Below, in pieces: positions 25,058-34,449 of a DNA stretch of 64,000 nt. Both the position numbers and the translations under genes were made by a program. Under the pieces are notes generated by a model. The model had not been told where the DNA came from and ran no database searches. It saw only the letters and a list, made by a program, of their open reading frames with translations. The stretch comes from Paenimyroides tangerinum. GTDB lineage: Bacteria > Bacteroidota > Bacteroidia > Flavobacteriales > Flavobacteriaceae. Every line of letters begins with the position of its first letter. Position 1 is the first letter of the stretch. Where the stretch lies: assembly GCF_003865405.1 (NCBI RefSeq), contig NZ_RQVQ01000017.1, forward strand, positions 1 through 64,000, given 5' to 3'.

Positions 25058-25765
25058 TTAAATGGTTTGGTAGCGTTTTTCGGTTTCTTTTATACTTTTG
25101 ACTAAACTTGGCTTTATTAAATTGTAAAAAACAAAAATAAACAAGAAGTGCATCACAAGAAAAGCGGTTAAAAAATAAATTCCTGCATTGGAAACTGCTA
25201 AGTTTTCTTCAAAAAAACGTCCAATCATTGAAAAATAAACCCCACCAAATCCGATAGTTGGAATTGAAAACATCTGTTGCGCCACAGATTGAAGTAGCCA
25301 ACTTTTACCTTGTTTTTTCTGCTCTTTTTTAATTTTGAATATAAATCGAAACCCATCAAACATAAAAACTATAAAAGATATAATTAAGGCTGCAAGTGCA
25401 AATGTTTCGCCTATTGCTCCTGTTTTTTCTAAAATATAATAAACTAGAAAAAACAATAGCGCCGTCAATACAATTTTAGGAATAGTAAAAAACGATTTAA
25501 TTTCATTCCAAAGCATTTTATTATAGTGCTTATGAAGTTCGTTTTGTTTTTGTTCTACCAAACCAGTAAATCCAAAAATTCCAAACTTTTTAAATTCAGC
25601 TTGTAGTGTCTCATCAAACGATAAATTCGGATTTACTTCCCAAGCTGCTTCAATTGCATTTGCTAAATGATCTACCAATTCTACTTGAACATCGTAAAAT
25701 TCAACATAATGTTTTTTGGTAAATACAAACAGCTGGTCGATTTGTTCTTGAGTTAGTTTTTTCAT
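25058..25765 (-). CDS. HAAS-like membrane protein 4
   Basis: 235 residues. The N-terminal 75 residues are almost the same as in protein 3 (EQIDQLFVFTKKHYVEFYDV, VELVDHLANAIEA), then a linker with FGFTGLVEQKQNELHKHYNK and a cluster of four membrane helices starting at FFTIPKIVLTALLFFLVYY. It arose by recent tandem duplication with the gene at 25762, which overlaps it by four bases (ATGA-type). Confidence 0.68.
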   Translation of the reverse strand: MKKLTQEQIDQLFVFTKKHYVEFYDVQVELVDHLANAIEAAWEVNPNLSFDETLQAEFKKFGIFGFTGLVEQKQNELHKHYNKMLWNEIKSFFTIPKIVLTALLFFLVYYILEKTGAIGETFALAALIISFIVFMFDGFRFIFKIKKEQKKQGKSWLLQSVAQQMFSIPTIGFGGVYFSMIGRFFEENLAVSNAGIYFLTAFLVMHFLFIFVFYNLIKPSLVKSIKETEKRYQTI

Positions 25766-26436
25766 ATATGTTGGAATTTTTTCTCTGTTAAACCAATTTC
25801 ATTTTTAATTAAAGGTATAATTTTAAAAAACAAAACAGCTACAAATAGTATGTATAAAGTAGTTGTAGTTGAGCTTAAAACAATTGTAAACAAGCTTGGA
25901 TTACTTTTAACAGAAAAACCAAAAAACACAATTAATGTACAAGGCAAGCTGTAAAAATAATTACTGATAGATTGTATTAAATATTTTTTGTGACTGTTTT
26001 TAATTTTTCTGTATTGATAGATCCATAATGCTAAAGTCATTATCAATAAAACAACTTCTAAACTAAACCATAGTTGTTCTCCAAGTTCAGTTGGATTAGA
26101 ATAAAACCGAAACAAAACATAAAATAAGGCAAGGGTTAAAACGATTTTTGGAATAGAAAAAAAGCTGCGGATTTCTCTTTTAATTACATTCCAATAATGA
26201 TTTTGTAACGTAGCTTGTTTTTGTTCTACCAAACCAGAAAATCCAAAAACACCAAAGTTTTTATATTCTTTTTCTAAGGCAGCTGTAAACGAAATGTTTG
26301 GATTTATTTCCCATTCGGCTTCAATAGCGTTTGCTAAATGATCCACTAATTCTACCTGAACATCATAATGTTCTACCAAATGTTTTTTGGTAAATACAAA
26401 TAATTGATCGATTTGTTCTTGAGAGAGTTTTTTCAT
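25762..26436 (-). CDS. HAAS-like membrane protein 3
   Basis: 224 residues, closest to protein 4 (EQIDQLFVFTKKHLVEHYDV, VELVDHLANAIEAEWE, FGFSGLVEQKQ, RSFFSIPKIVLT). Four membrane helices lie in the second half. The soluble N-terminal domain is presumably cytosolic. Two bases separate it from protein 2. Confidence 0.68.
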   Translation of the reverse strand: MKKLSQEQIDQLFVFTKKHLVEHYDVQVELVDHLANAIEAEWEINPNISFTAALEKEYKNFGVFGFSGLVEQKQATLQNHYWNVIKREIRSFFSIPKIVLTLALFYVLFRFYSNPTELGEQLWFSLEVVLLIMTLALWIYQYRKIKNSHKKYLIQSISNYFYSLPCTLIVFFGFSVKSNPSLFTIVLSSTTTTLYILFVAVLFFKIIPLIKNEIGLTEKKFQHI

Positions 26437-26438
26437 TT

Positions 26439-27059
26439 TTATTGAAATAAATTTTGATATTTTTTATCGTTTTTAATCTTGAAATAAACAGGTAAATAAT
26501 AAAGCATTAAACTTGTTGCTATACCAAATGAGATAAAACCAATTAATGTTAAACCAGAGGATTCTTTGAAATAACTAACTAATAAAAGATAACCGTATAA
26601 CAAATATGAAACAGTGAAAAAATTAGAAAATGAATCTGTTGATTTTCTTTTTGAAATAATAAAATAAATCAAATAGAAAGTAATAGGAATCGACACCAAT
26701 TGTAATGGAACCACTGTTAAATTTGAAATAGGAAATGCTGTTATATAAGAATTAATAAAAAACAAGAATAAGAAACTAGATACCCAAATAATCCAAAAAA
26801 TTGGATTGATAATAAAATCACTTAACAATGTTTTTTTGTTCAATATTTTTGAAAGCGTTGATTTTTTAATTGTTTTTAAATAATCGTTTTGTTCAGTGAA
26901 AACAGCATTTAAATTAGCTTCAAAATCATTAGATTCTTTTTCTTCAAGCAAACAAAGTAAATGATCTAAAACTTCAATTCGAATATCTATAAAACCAAAA
27001 CCGTATGTAATTAATCTTTGATTTACTTGTTCTATTTGTTGATTGGTTAGTTTTTTCAT
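26439..27059 (-). CDS. HAAS-like membrane protein 2
   Basis: 206 residues: short HAAS-like N-terminus (LTNQQIEQVNQRLI, DIRIEVLDHLLCLLEE), linker DYLKTIKKSTLSKIL, then four to five membrane helices (WIIWVSSFLFLFFI, LVSIPITFYLIYFII, YLLYGYLLLVSYF, GISFGIAT-like region). The ATG abuts the stop of protein 1 directly. Confidence 0.65.
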   Translation of the reverse strand: MKKLTNQQIEQVNQRLITYGFGFIDIRIEVLDHLLCLLEEKESNDFEANLNAVFTEQNDYLKTIKKSTLSKILNKKTLLSDFIINPIFWIIWVSSFLFLFFINSYITAFPISNLTVVPLQLVSIPITFYLIYFIISKRKSTDSFSNFFTVSYLLYGYLLLVSYFKESSGLTLIGFISFGIATSLMLYYLPVYFKIKNDKKYQNLFQ

Positions 27060-27716
27060 CTAAATAACTTTTAAAAGTTGATTTTCTATTTTGATGTTTT
27101 TATGAGCAACGAAAGCTCTACCGACCATTAATATTGAGAAATAAATTAAACCATAATAAAGTGGAAATAAGTTATAATTATCTCCGTCTAATGATAAAGC
27201 AATATTTAAAACAATAAAAAGAACAAAAGTGATTGAGTTTTTATAGATACGTTTAAAAGCATAGACACTTAAAGTTGTAGATACTTTTGTTGTGATTTTT
27301 TTATAGAACAAATAAACATTAGCGCATAATCCAATAAAAATAATTGGAAGAAAAAGTGTAAATACAGACATTCCGTTTTCAATTAATTTATAAAAAACAA
27401 AAGTCAATAAAATCGATAATACAAAACTTCCATAATAAAATTTTGAATCTAAAGATTTCCAAAGTTTACAAACCATGTATGGAACATTGCTATAAAAACT
27501 TACCGTTTTTGGCAAAATCAACGGATTCCATTTATTCAGAATTTTTATAAAAGCTGTTTTAAAATCAGAATTATTATTGTTCATATCTTCTTCAATCTCA
27601 GAAGCTAAATGGTCAACTATTTCTAAACGTACATCATTAAAATCTTTGAAATCGCATTTTTCGATTAAGGCATTCTCAATAAATTGAACTTGTTCGGTAG
27701 TTAATGTCTGTTTCAT
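27060..27716 (-). CDS. HAAS-like membrane protein 1
   Basis: 218 residues with the clearest core motif, DVRLEIVDHLASEIEED near residues 28-44, then AFIKILNKWNP and four membrane helices. It starts on the base next to the PadR stop. By position it is the first target gene of the regulator. Confidence 0.68.
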   Translation of the reverse strand: MKQTLTTEQVQFIENALIEKCDFKDFNDVRLEIVDHLASEIEEDMNNNNSDFKTAFIKILNKWNPLILPKTVSFYSNVPYMVCKLWKSLDSKFYYGSFVLSILLTFVFYKLIENGMSVFTLFLPIIFIGLCANVYLFYKKITTKVSTTLSVYAFKRIYKNSITFVLFIVLNIALSLDGDNYNLFPLYYGLIYFSILMVGRAFVAHKNIKIENQLLKVI

Positions 27717-28061
27717 CTAAATTGTTTTTAAATCAGGACCAGTAACAATGTTTTGCATATTGCGAATAAAATTTTCCAGTTCTTCCATACGCGAAACCGT
27801 TTCTTTAACTCCGCTTTCAGTTAACTTGTAATATTTACGAATTCGTCCGTCTACTTTATCCATTTCTACATCCAAGAAACCTTCTGCTTCCATTTTGTGT
27901 AAAGCCGGATACAAAGCACCTTCGGTAATATTCATTTCACCTTGGGTAATTTCTTTCACCTTTTGGGTAATTTCATATCCGTACATTTTTCCGTTTTGTT
28001 CAAGAAGTTTCATAATAATGGTATTCAAACTTCCTTTATATAATTGTTGTTGCTTTTTCAT
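27717..28061 (-). CDS. PadR-family transcriptional regulator
   Basis: 114 residues from ATG 28061 (MKKQQQLYKGSLNTIIMKLL); a start eight codons upstream would place the -7 element almost on the gene, so I reject it. Winged helix: YGYEITQKVKEITQGEMNIT, EGALYPALHKMEAEGFL, then GRIRKYYKLTESG, the classic PadR pattern, and a short dimerising helix with no large C-terminal domain (subfamily 2). It probably represses its own operon of five HAAS-like membrane proteins. Direct TATACAT repeats in the promoter (28087-28093, 28102-28108) are candidate operator sites. Confidence 0.88.
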   Translation of the reverse strand: MKKQQQLYKGSLNTIIMKLLEQNGKMYGYEITQKVKEITQGEMNITEGALYPALHKMEAEGFLDVEMDKVDGRIRKYYKLTESGVKETVSRMEELENFIRNMQNIVTGPDLKTI

Positions 28062-28082
28062 ACTAAAGAATTTTAGGTATAG

Positions 28083-28111
28083 CAAATATACATAATTTTC
28101 TTATACATCAA
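28083..28111 (-). promoter_or_regulatory. Promoter of the PadR-HAAS operon
   Basis: TTG (28111-28109), an 18-bp spacer, then TATATTTG (28090-28083), a full match to the Bacteroidota consensus, 22 bp before the padR-like ATG. TATACAT occurs twice in direct orientation across it. Confidence 0.75.
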
Positions 28112-28184
28112 AATTATAGGTATTAAAATTTTATCTTTTTGTAAAACCTGACATTCGTCATAAAAAACACAAATTAAAAATTCG

Positions 28185-28192
28185 TATTTTTG
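28185..28192 (+). promoter_or_regulatory. Putative -7 element
   Basis: TATTTTTG (TAnnTTTG), 20 bp before the flavoprotein reductase ATG. Confidence 0.45.
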
Positions 28193-28211
28193 CACAAATT
28201 AACTATTTTAT

Positions 28212-29261
28212 ATGTCTACATTTAATTTACTTACCGTTAAGGAAGTTCGTAAAGAAACGCCAAGTGCAGTTTCAATTTTATTTGAAATTCCGGAAACGTT
28301 AAAAGATTTGTACACTTTTATTGCAGGACAATATGTTACTGTAAAACACATATTCAACGGAAATGAAATTCGCCGTTCCTATTCGATTTCGTCTTCACCA
28401 AAAAGTGGCGATTTCAGAATTGTTGTTAAGGCGATTGAAAATGGAGCTTTTTCTACATTTGCAACTACGCAATTAAAAGCAGGCGACCAATTAGAAGTTG
28501 GAACTCCTGAAGGAAAATTTGTTTTTGAACCAAAGGAAACTAAGCAAAATAATTATTGTGGTGTTGCTGCTGGTAGTGGTATTACACCAATTATATCTAT
28601 AGCAAAATCGGTTTTAGAAAGTGAATCAAACAGTTCATTTGTTTTGATTTATGGAAATAAAAGTCCAGAAGAAACCATTTTCCACAATCAAATTCACGAA
28701 TTACAACAAAAATACGTAGGTCGTTTCTTTGTACATTATACCTTCACACAGGCGCATCCAGAAGGAAGTTTATTTGGAAGAATTGATCGTTCTACAATGA
28801 ATTTTGTTTTAAAAAATAAACACAACGAAAAAGAATTTAAGGCTTATTATTTATGTGGACCGGAAGATATGATTAACTTGGTTAGTGATGTTTTAAAAGG
28901 AAATAACGTAAATGAAAAGCATATTCATTTTGAATTATTTACACCAAGCACAGATGGTGGAAAACAAATTGAATCAAGCGGAATAGCAAAAATCACGGTT
29001 TTAGTTGATGACGAGGAAACTACTTTTGAAATGTCGAAAAAAGAGATTCTTTTAGACGCAGCTTTAAAACAGGGAATTGACGCTCCGTATTCTTGTCAAG
29101 GCGGAATTTGTAGTTCTTGTATGTGTAGAATTGTAAAAGGTTCTGCAGAGATGAAAAAGAACTCGATTTTATCTGACGAAGAAGTGGCTGAAGGTTTGAT
29201 TTTATCTTGCCAAGCGATTGTAACTTCAGATGAGATTTATGTTGATTTTGACGATGTTTAA
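28212..29261 (+). CDS. Ferredoxin-NADP reductase-like flavoprotein with 2Fe-2S domain (PaaE-like)
   Basis: 349 residues in three modules: an FAD-binding barrel (about 1-100, with RRSYSISSSP), an NAD(P)-binding domain (about 110-230, with AAGSGITPI and YLCGPEDMI), and a C-terminal plant-type 2Fe-2S ferredoxin domain with ligands C-x4-C-x2-C (YSCQGGICSSC) and LSCQ. This is the layout of PaaE and related oxygenase reductases, moving electrons from NAD(P)H to an iron-sulfur acceptor. No oxygenase genes lie nearby, so the partner is unknown and a general ferredoxin reductase role is possible. Confidence 0.85.
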   Translation: MSTFNLLTVKEVRKETPSAVSILFEIPETLKDLYTFIAGQYVTVKHIFNGNEIRRSYSISSSPKSGDFRIVVKAIENGAFSTFATTQLKAGDQLEVGTPEGKFVFEPKETKQNNYCGVAAGSGITPIISIAKSVLESESNSSFVLIYGNKSPEETIFHNQIHELQQKYVGRFFVHYTFTQAHPEGSLFGRIDRSTMNFVLKNKHNEKEFKAYYLCGPEDMINLVSDVLKGNNVNEKHIHFELFTPSTDGGKQIESSGIAKITVLVDDEETTFEMSKKEILLDAALKQGIDAPYSCQGGICSSCMCRIVKGSAEMKKNSILSDEEVAEGLILSCQAIVTSDEIYVDFDDV

Positions 29262-29272
29262 TAGAATCATAA

Positions 29273-29308
29273 AAAAATCCCGATGTTTAAAAAAGCATCG
29301 GGATTTTT
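29273..29308. terminator. Bidirectional terminator
   Basis: AAAAATCCCGATG / CATCGGGATTTTT, a perfect 13-bp stem with a 10-nt loop, between two convergent genes. Confidence 0.9.
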
Positions 29309-29336
29309 AGTTTTATATTGTTGGTTTCAAAAAGAA

Positions 29337-29993
29337 TTAACCAGCATTTTCTTCGTTGTATAATTTAAAAATCTGAATTAAATCAGGAACATTATTGATT
29401 TCCAATTTTTCAAAAATTCTATTTTTATACGTACTAACCGTTGATTTTTGCAAATCTAATTCGGCAGAAATCTCAGTATTTCCAAAACCTTTTACCAAAA
29501 GCTTAGCAATTTCAAATTCTCTGTTAGAAAGTTGTTGTAATGCGTTAGAAGGCTTCTTGAAAATCAAACTATCCATAATTTGATTTTGGATGTTTCTACT
29601 AAAATACTTTCCATTATTCATAACGTCAGTAATCGCATTTTTGATTTCGTTTACTCCGCTTGATTTACTCAAATATCCATTTACGTTTGCGTGAAAATAT
29701 CTAATCGCATACATATTTTCGTCATGTCCAGAAAAAACTAAAATTTTAATATCTGGTTGAATGGCTTTGATTTTTGGTATAATTGTCAATGTATCACCTT
29801 CAGGAAAAGAAATATCTAGAATCAATAAGTCTATTTTCTCCTTCTTTAAAGCTTCAACAATCTCACTTAATTTATCTATTTGATAAATCTCTGCATCTTT
29901 ATATAAATCTTTAATAATAAAAATTAAAGATTTCGCAATTATTTCGTGATCATCTGCTGTGATAAATTTGAATTTATTAAACTTATTTATCAT
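29337..29993 (-). CDS. LuxR/NarL-type response regulator
   Basis: 218 residues: REC domain (about 10-130; DDHE acidic pocket, phospho-acceptor Asp in LLILDISFP, K in YLSKSSG), and a LuxR-type HTH (about 150-215; LSNREFEIAKLLVKGFGNTE, STVSTYKNRIFEKL). It follows the hybrid kinase gene by 28 bp on the same strand, so the two most likely form a phosphorelay. Target genes unknown. Confidence 0.9.
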   Translation of the reverse strand: MINKFNKFKFITADDHEIIAKSLIFIIKDLYKDAEIYQIDKLSEIVEALKKEKIDLLILDISFPEGDTLTIIPKIKAIQPDIKILVFSGHDENMYAIRYFHANVNGYLSKSSGVNEIKNAITDVMNNGKYFSRNIQNQIMDSLIFKKPSNALQQLSNREFEIAKLLVKGFGNTEISAELDLQKSTVSTYKNRIFEKLEINNVPDLIQIFKLYNEENAG

Positions 29994-30021
29994 TTATATT
30001 TAAATTATATTATTAGTAATA

Positions 30022-33000
30022 TTAGGTTTTAGCCGAATTATTCATTTGTTGAATGATTCGTTGCGCATTCACGATTTGCTTATGAAGCTCATTACTCATT
30101 TCAAAGAAATTGATTGAACTCACTTCTGATTCTTCCCACTTAGTAACTGTTTTTAACAAACCAGCTAAACCAGACATTCCAGCAGTTCCTTTTAATTTAT
30201 GTAAATACATTTTAACAGACTGACTATTAAAATTATCTTCAATATGTTTTAGATTCAATAATGAACTATTTAACTCAGTAATCAACAAATCTAAAAAATA
30301 AGCTTTAAATTTCTCATCTCCACCTGTTTGCGCTTCTAAAACTGATAAATCAATATTCTCTGTATCATCATCTAATTGATTATCAGACAAAGCATCAACT
30401 TCAAAATAGGTAGCTAACATGTTTAATAAATCTTGTTGCTTAATTGGTTTGGCTAACATATCTGAAAAACCTGCTTTCATACATTTTTCTTTTTCAATCA
30501 AAATATTTCCAGCTGTGACCCCAATAATTGGAACATTATCAAAACTTGATATTTTACGAATTTCTTTGGTAGCTTCAATTCCATCCATAATTGGCATTTG
30601 AATGTCCATTAAAATTAAATCAAAGTTTTCTTTTATACAAGCTTCAACTGCTAATTTACCATCTTCTACTTCGACCAATTTTGCATTCGGAACAAGCAAT
30701 TCCATAATTTTCAAATTCAAAGCCATATTTACAGGATTATCATCTGCTAAAAGGACTTTAATTTCTTGAGAAATGATTTTAGCTTTCACAACCTCATTTT
30801 CATTATTTGTAGCAATTTTGCTCAACTGCGTACTAGCACGATGTAAAACCGAATAAAGTTCGTTTGATTTAATTGGTTTCAACAAACAATATGATTGTTC
30901 TTCTTTCCTAACATTTGCTATAACTTCTTGCTCTTCTGATGAAGTATGTAAAACGATTAACGGAACTTTATTATCTTGATTTTTAAATAGTTCTTTGATC
31001 TTTTCGATAGTTTCTAAACCTGAAAGAATTGGCATATGATAATCCATCAAAATAGCATCATATTCATTTCCTTTCATCAACATTTGAATCGCTTCTAAAC
31101 CATTTGCAGCTAAATCTGCATTTATTCCTTTAAATGAAAGCATTTGTTTTAGAATAATTCGGTTTTTTTCGTTGTCATCTACTACAAGTACATTTTGTAA
31201 ATCAATAGTTTCTTCGTCATCAATTGTTGTATTTTCAAACGGAACTTCAATATCAAAATAGAAAACCGAGCCAAGACCTAATTCGCTTTTTAAAGAAAGA
31301 GAACTTCCCATATATTTCAAAATATTATTCGAAATAGTCAACCCTAAACCAGTTCCTCCATAACGTTTACTAACAGAACTATCTTCTTGCGTAAACGCAT
31401 CGAATATTCGCTGTTGTTTATCGACTGGAATACCTATTCCAGTATCACGAACAGCAAATCGTAAAGTTACTTTTCCATTTGCTTGCTCCATTTTACGAAT
31501 TCGAAGTTCAATTTCTCCACTTTCTGTAAACTTAACAGCATTACCAAGTAAATTCATTAATACTTGTTTGATTCGAGCAACATCAATCCAAACAAAATTT
31601 GGTAAATCATGTTCGATATTTAGAAGTAATTCTATTTGTTTTCGCTGTGCTTGATACAAGACAACATTGATTACTTGATCTCCAATATCAGTGATTTTAT
31701 ACTTGTCGATAAATAATTCTAATTTACCTGATTCGATTTTAGAAAAATCAAGAATATCATTTATAATATGCAACAAACTATTACCTGATTCATTAATATA
31801 ATTCAGATATTGTTGTTGAATTTCGTTCAATGGCGTTTTCAATAATAAATCAGAAAAACCGATAACACCATTTAACGGAGTTCTGATTTCGTGACTCATA
31901 TTAGCTAAAAATTCCGTTTTGGCTTTACTTGCAATATCAGCAAGTTTTTTTGCTTCTATTAATTCTTGATTAATTTTTACTGCTGGAGTAATATTTTGAG
32001 TAAACAAAATAATTCCTCCTATTTCGCCATCAGAACCATACCAAGGTTTAACCGCCCAATTGTAATGTTGAGGATTTTCTTCTTTTAAATCTAAAAAAAC
32101 TTCATTTTCATTTACATACGTTAGCCCTTTCAATGCATCGCTATATATTTGTTTTCTCTCCTCAGGAATATTTGGAGAGATATCATACATATGTTTTCCA
32201 ACAAGTTTTTTATTTTCTTTATTATAATCATCTGACCATTGTTTACTAACAGTCATATAATTTAAGTCGGAATCAAACATCGCTACAGCAGCAGGTACAT
32301 CTTTAACAAAAGCCTGAAGCATCGCCTCTTTATTCGCTAAATCTAAATAAACTTTTTTAGTTTCGTCAATATCTTGAATAATACCAAACAGACGTACACA
32401 AACATCACCTTTAAATTCAGGTATTCCTTTAACACGAACCCAAATAATAGTTCCGTCTAAACGAACTAATTCTAATTCTTGATCATAAGGTATCCCTTCG
32501 TTTATAGCTTTTGAAATTAAACTATTTACAAACTCCTGACTTTCATCTGTGTAAAACTGAATTGCTGTATCAAGATTTGGATCATAATCTTCAGAAACTC
32601 CATGAATCTTTTTGGTGTTTTTAGACCAAGTTATTTCGTTTGTTTCTACATTTAATTCCCAACCTCCTACTTGAGCCACATCATTCGTTTGTTCTAGAAT
32701 TTGTTGAATGTGTTTGAATTTCTTTTCTAACAGAATGCGTTCTGTGATATTTAAAGCAGTACTTACAACATAAGGTTCACCGTTTTCATCAATTTCTAAC
32801 ATGTTATGGTACATCCAATACAATTTGGAACCATCTTTTGCATTCAAACGCATTAAACCTTTTGCTACTTTATTTTTGGCAATTGTATCTAAATATCTTG
32901 TGATATCATTTTTTTCAGCTTCATCAACCAAAGAATATAAGCTCATCTGGCTAACTTCACTTTCATCATACAACAAAGCGCTTCTTCCTTGTTCATTAAC

Positions 33001-33933
33001 AGCCAGCATATTTCCTTGAAGATCATGAAGACTCATCAAACCGATAGAATTTTCAAAGAACTTTTTAAATTTTTGTTCTGAATTTGCTAGTTTGATTTTT
33101 TCTTTATTTTCTTCAGTGATATTTCTTCCAAAACATAAAATTTCTGTTTTAGAAGCATTCAATTTAATATGCCAATCAATTTCAATTAGTTCACTTGTAT
33201 CTAATGTTGATTGAGTTAAAATATGAACATCTTCAAAATTTTGCAAATTTGTTTTTGAAAGTTTGTCCCAGTTATCAATACCATTAAACAAATCTGTGAA
33301 TAACAACGATAACGTTTTTTCTTTTGAGAATTTGAAAAGATTATCAAAAACAGGATTCGTTTCTTTGATTTTAAAAGTACTATCTAAAACGCAAATAATA
33401 TTATTTGTTAAATTAAAAGTATCCATAAAATATTCTGCATAAGCATTTTTCTTTTTGCTTAATAAGATTTTAGTTATAGATTCTCCTAATTTTTTTAAAG
33501 AATGAACTTGCTTACAAGAGATTTTCTTAGGTTGAAAATCAAAAGCACAAATAGTTCCTAATGCCACACCTTCTTCATCTAATAGCGGAACTCCAACATA
33601 AAAACGAACACCAGCCTGAATCATCATTTCGTTAAAACGAGAACGATCATCTAGTAAAGTATCTTCAATTACCAAAACTTCATTACTCATAATGGTGTAT
33701 TGACAGATTGTACTTTGACGAGGTACAAAATCTAACTCCATTCCAACACAACTTTGAACGGTTTGTGTTTCAGATTCCATCATTGCAATCAATGATGCTG
33801 AACAATCTGTAATCAGACAAGCAGCTTCAGCAAACACATCTAAATCAGAATCTTTTGCTAAATTTTGTAGACCATAATAAGCTAATTTTTCAAGACGCTT
33901 ATTTTCATTTCCGGGCATTGGAAAATTTATCAT
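30022..33933 (-). CDS. Hybrid sensor histidine kinase (GAF-PAS-HisKA-HATPase-REC-REC-HPt)
   Basis: 1303 residues, no membrane helix seen, so probably cytosolic. Order: GAF (about 25-155), several PAS domains (about 165-660; e.g. FDNLFKFS, GNMLAVNEQG, ITWSKNTKKIHG), HisKA with MSHEIRTPLNG (His near 679), HATPase (about 785-905; N box in LMNLLGNAVKFT, GTGLGL), REC1 (about 918-1040, Asp near 963 in ILMDYHMP), REC2 (about 1062-1185, Asp near 1109 in ILMDIQMP), and HPt (His near 1246 in YLHKLKGTAG). All phosphotransfer residues look intact, giving a complete relay to the LuxR-type regulator downstream. The cytosolic GAF/PAS set points to redox, light or small-molecule sensing, which is inference. 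Confidence 0.92.
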   Translation of the reverse strand: MINFPMPGNENKRLEKLAYYGLQNLAKDSDLDVFAEAACLITDCSASLIAMMESETQTVQSCVGMELDFVPRQSTICQYTIMSNEVLVIEDTLLDDRSRFNEMMIQAGVRFYVGVPLLDEEGVALGTICAFDFQPKKISCKQVHSLKKLGESITKILLSKKKNAYAEYFMDTFNLTNNIICVLDSTFKIKETNPVFDNLFKFSKEKTLSLLFTDLFNGIDNWDKLSKTNLQNFEDVHILTQSTLDTSELIEIDWHIKLNASKTEILCFGRNITEENKEKIKLANSEQKFKKFFENSIGLMSLHDLQGNMLAVNEQGRSALLYDESEVSQMSLYSLVDEAEKNDITRYLDTIAKNKVAKGLMRLNAKDGSKLYWMYHNMLEIDENGEPYVVSTALNITERILLEKKFKHIQQILEQTNDVAQVGGWELNVETNEITWSKNTKKIHGVSEDYDPNLDTAIQFYTDESQEFVNSLISKAINEGIPYDQELELVRLDGTIIWVRVKGIPEFKGDVCVRLFGIIQDIDETKKVYLDLANKEAMLQAFVKDVPAAVAMFDSDLNYMTVSKQWSDDYNKENKKLVGKHMYDISPNIPEERKQIYSDALKGLTYVNENEVFLDLKEENPQHYNWAVKPWYGSDGEIGGIILFTQNITPAVKINQELIEAKKLADIASKAKTEFLANMSHEIRTPLNGVIGFSDLLLKTPLNEIQQQYLNYINESGNSLLHIINDILDFSKIESGKLELFIDKYKITDIGDQVINVVLYQAQRKQIELLLNIEHDLPNFVWIDVARIKQVLMNLLGNAVKFTESGEIELRIRKMEQANGKVTLRFAVRDTGIGIPVDKQQRIFDAFTQEDSSVSKRYGGTGLGLTISNNILKYMGSSLSLKSELGLGSVFYFDIEVPFENTTIDDEETIDLQNVLVVDDNEKNRIILKQMLSFKGINADLAANGLEAIQMLMKGNEYDAILMDYHMPILSGLETIEKIKELFKNQDNKVPLIVLHTSSEEQEVIANVRKEEQSYCLLKPIKSNELYSVLHRASTQLSKIATNNENEVVKAKIISQEIKVLLADDNPVNMALNLKIMELLVPNAKLVEVEDGKLAVEACIKENFDLILMDIQMPIMDGIEATKEIRKISSFDNVPIIGVTAGNILIEKEKCMKAGFSDMLAKPIKQQDLLNMLATYFEVDALSDNQLDDDTENIDLSVLEAQTGGDEKFKAYFLDLLITELNSSLLNLKHIEDNFNSQSVKMYLHKLKGTAGMSGLAGLLKTVTKWEESEVSSINFFEMSNELHKQIVNAQRIIQQMNNSAKT

Positions 33934-33950
33934 CGCATTTATATTTGATG

Positions 33951-33958
33951 CAAATTTA
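33951..33958 (-). promoter_or_regulatory. Putative -7 element of the kinase gene
   Basis: TAAATTTG (TAnnTTTG), 17 bp before the ATG. Confidence 0.4.
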
Positions 33959-34054
33959 CTATCTTTATTTATAAGTTATGTATCTGATTATAAAAAAACA
34001 AAAAAATATTTTTAATAAAAAACTAGATAATTTTTCAGGAAAATAAACAAATCA

Positions 34055-34399
34055 TTAATTTTCTATTAGTTTATAATCTTTAAAGATATATAAATTTTCA
34101 TTATCCGAATTTATTTCAATAAATTGAATAATTTGAGGAGAAAGAAACTCAAATTGATACGCATCGGTTTGCTCATCTGATTCGCGATATTCGTAAAAAA
34201 CATCGTCAATTACATACCAATTTCCTGTTTCAAAAAATTGTTCTGCGGTTCCGTCTTCGTAATGTGTTTCAAAAATGATTTCGAACGTTCCGTTTATTTT
34301 TCGATGCATCATCCAAAAATTAATTTGCCCTGGAATAACTTTTCCTTCATCAGAACCTTTCCATTTTCCTACAAAACGAGAATCGATTGTTTTTGTCAT
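34055..34399 (-). CDS. Lipocalin-like small protein
   Basis: 114 residues, no signal peptide. Starts with a lipocalin-like pattern (SRFVGKWKGSDEG, IFETHYEDGTAEQFFETGNW, YQFEFLSPQIIQF), a small beta barrel by appearance. No catalytic motif. Function unknown. Confidence 0.55.
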   Translation of the reverse strand: MTKTIDSRFVGKWKGSDEGKVIPGQINFWMMHRKINGTFEIIFETHYEDGTAEQFFETGNWYVIDDVFYEYRESDEQTDAYQFEFLSPQIIQFIEINSDNENLYIFKDYKLIEN

Positions 34400-34449
34400 T
34401 TATCTAAATTTCAGAATACAAAACTACAAAAAGCAATTTTGTAAAAACC

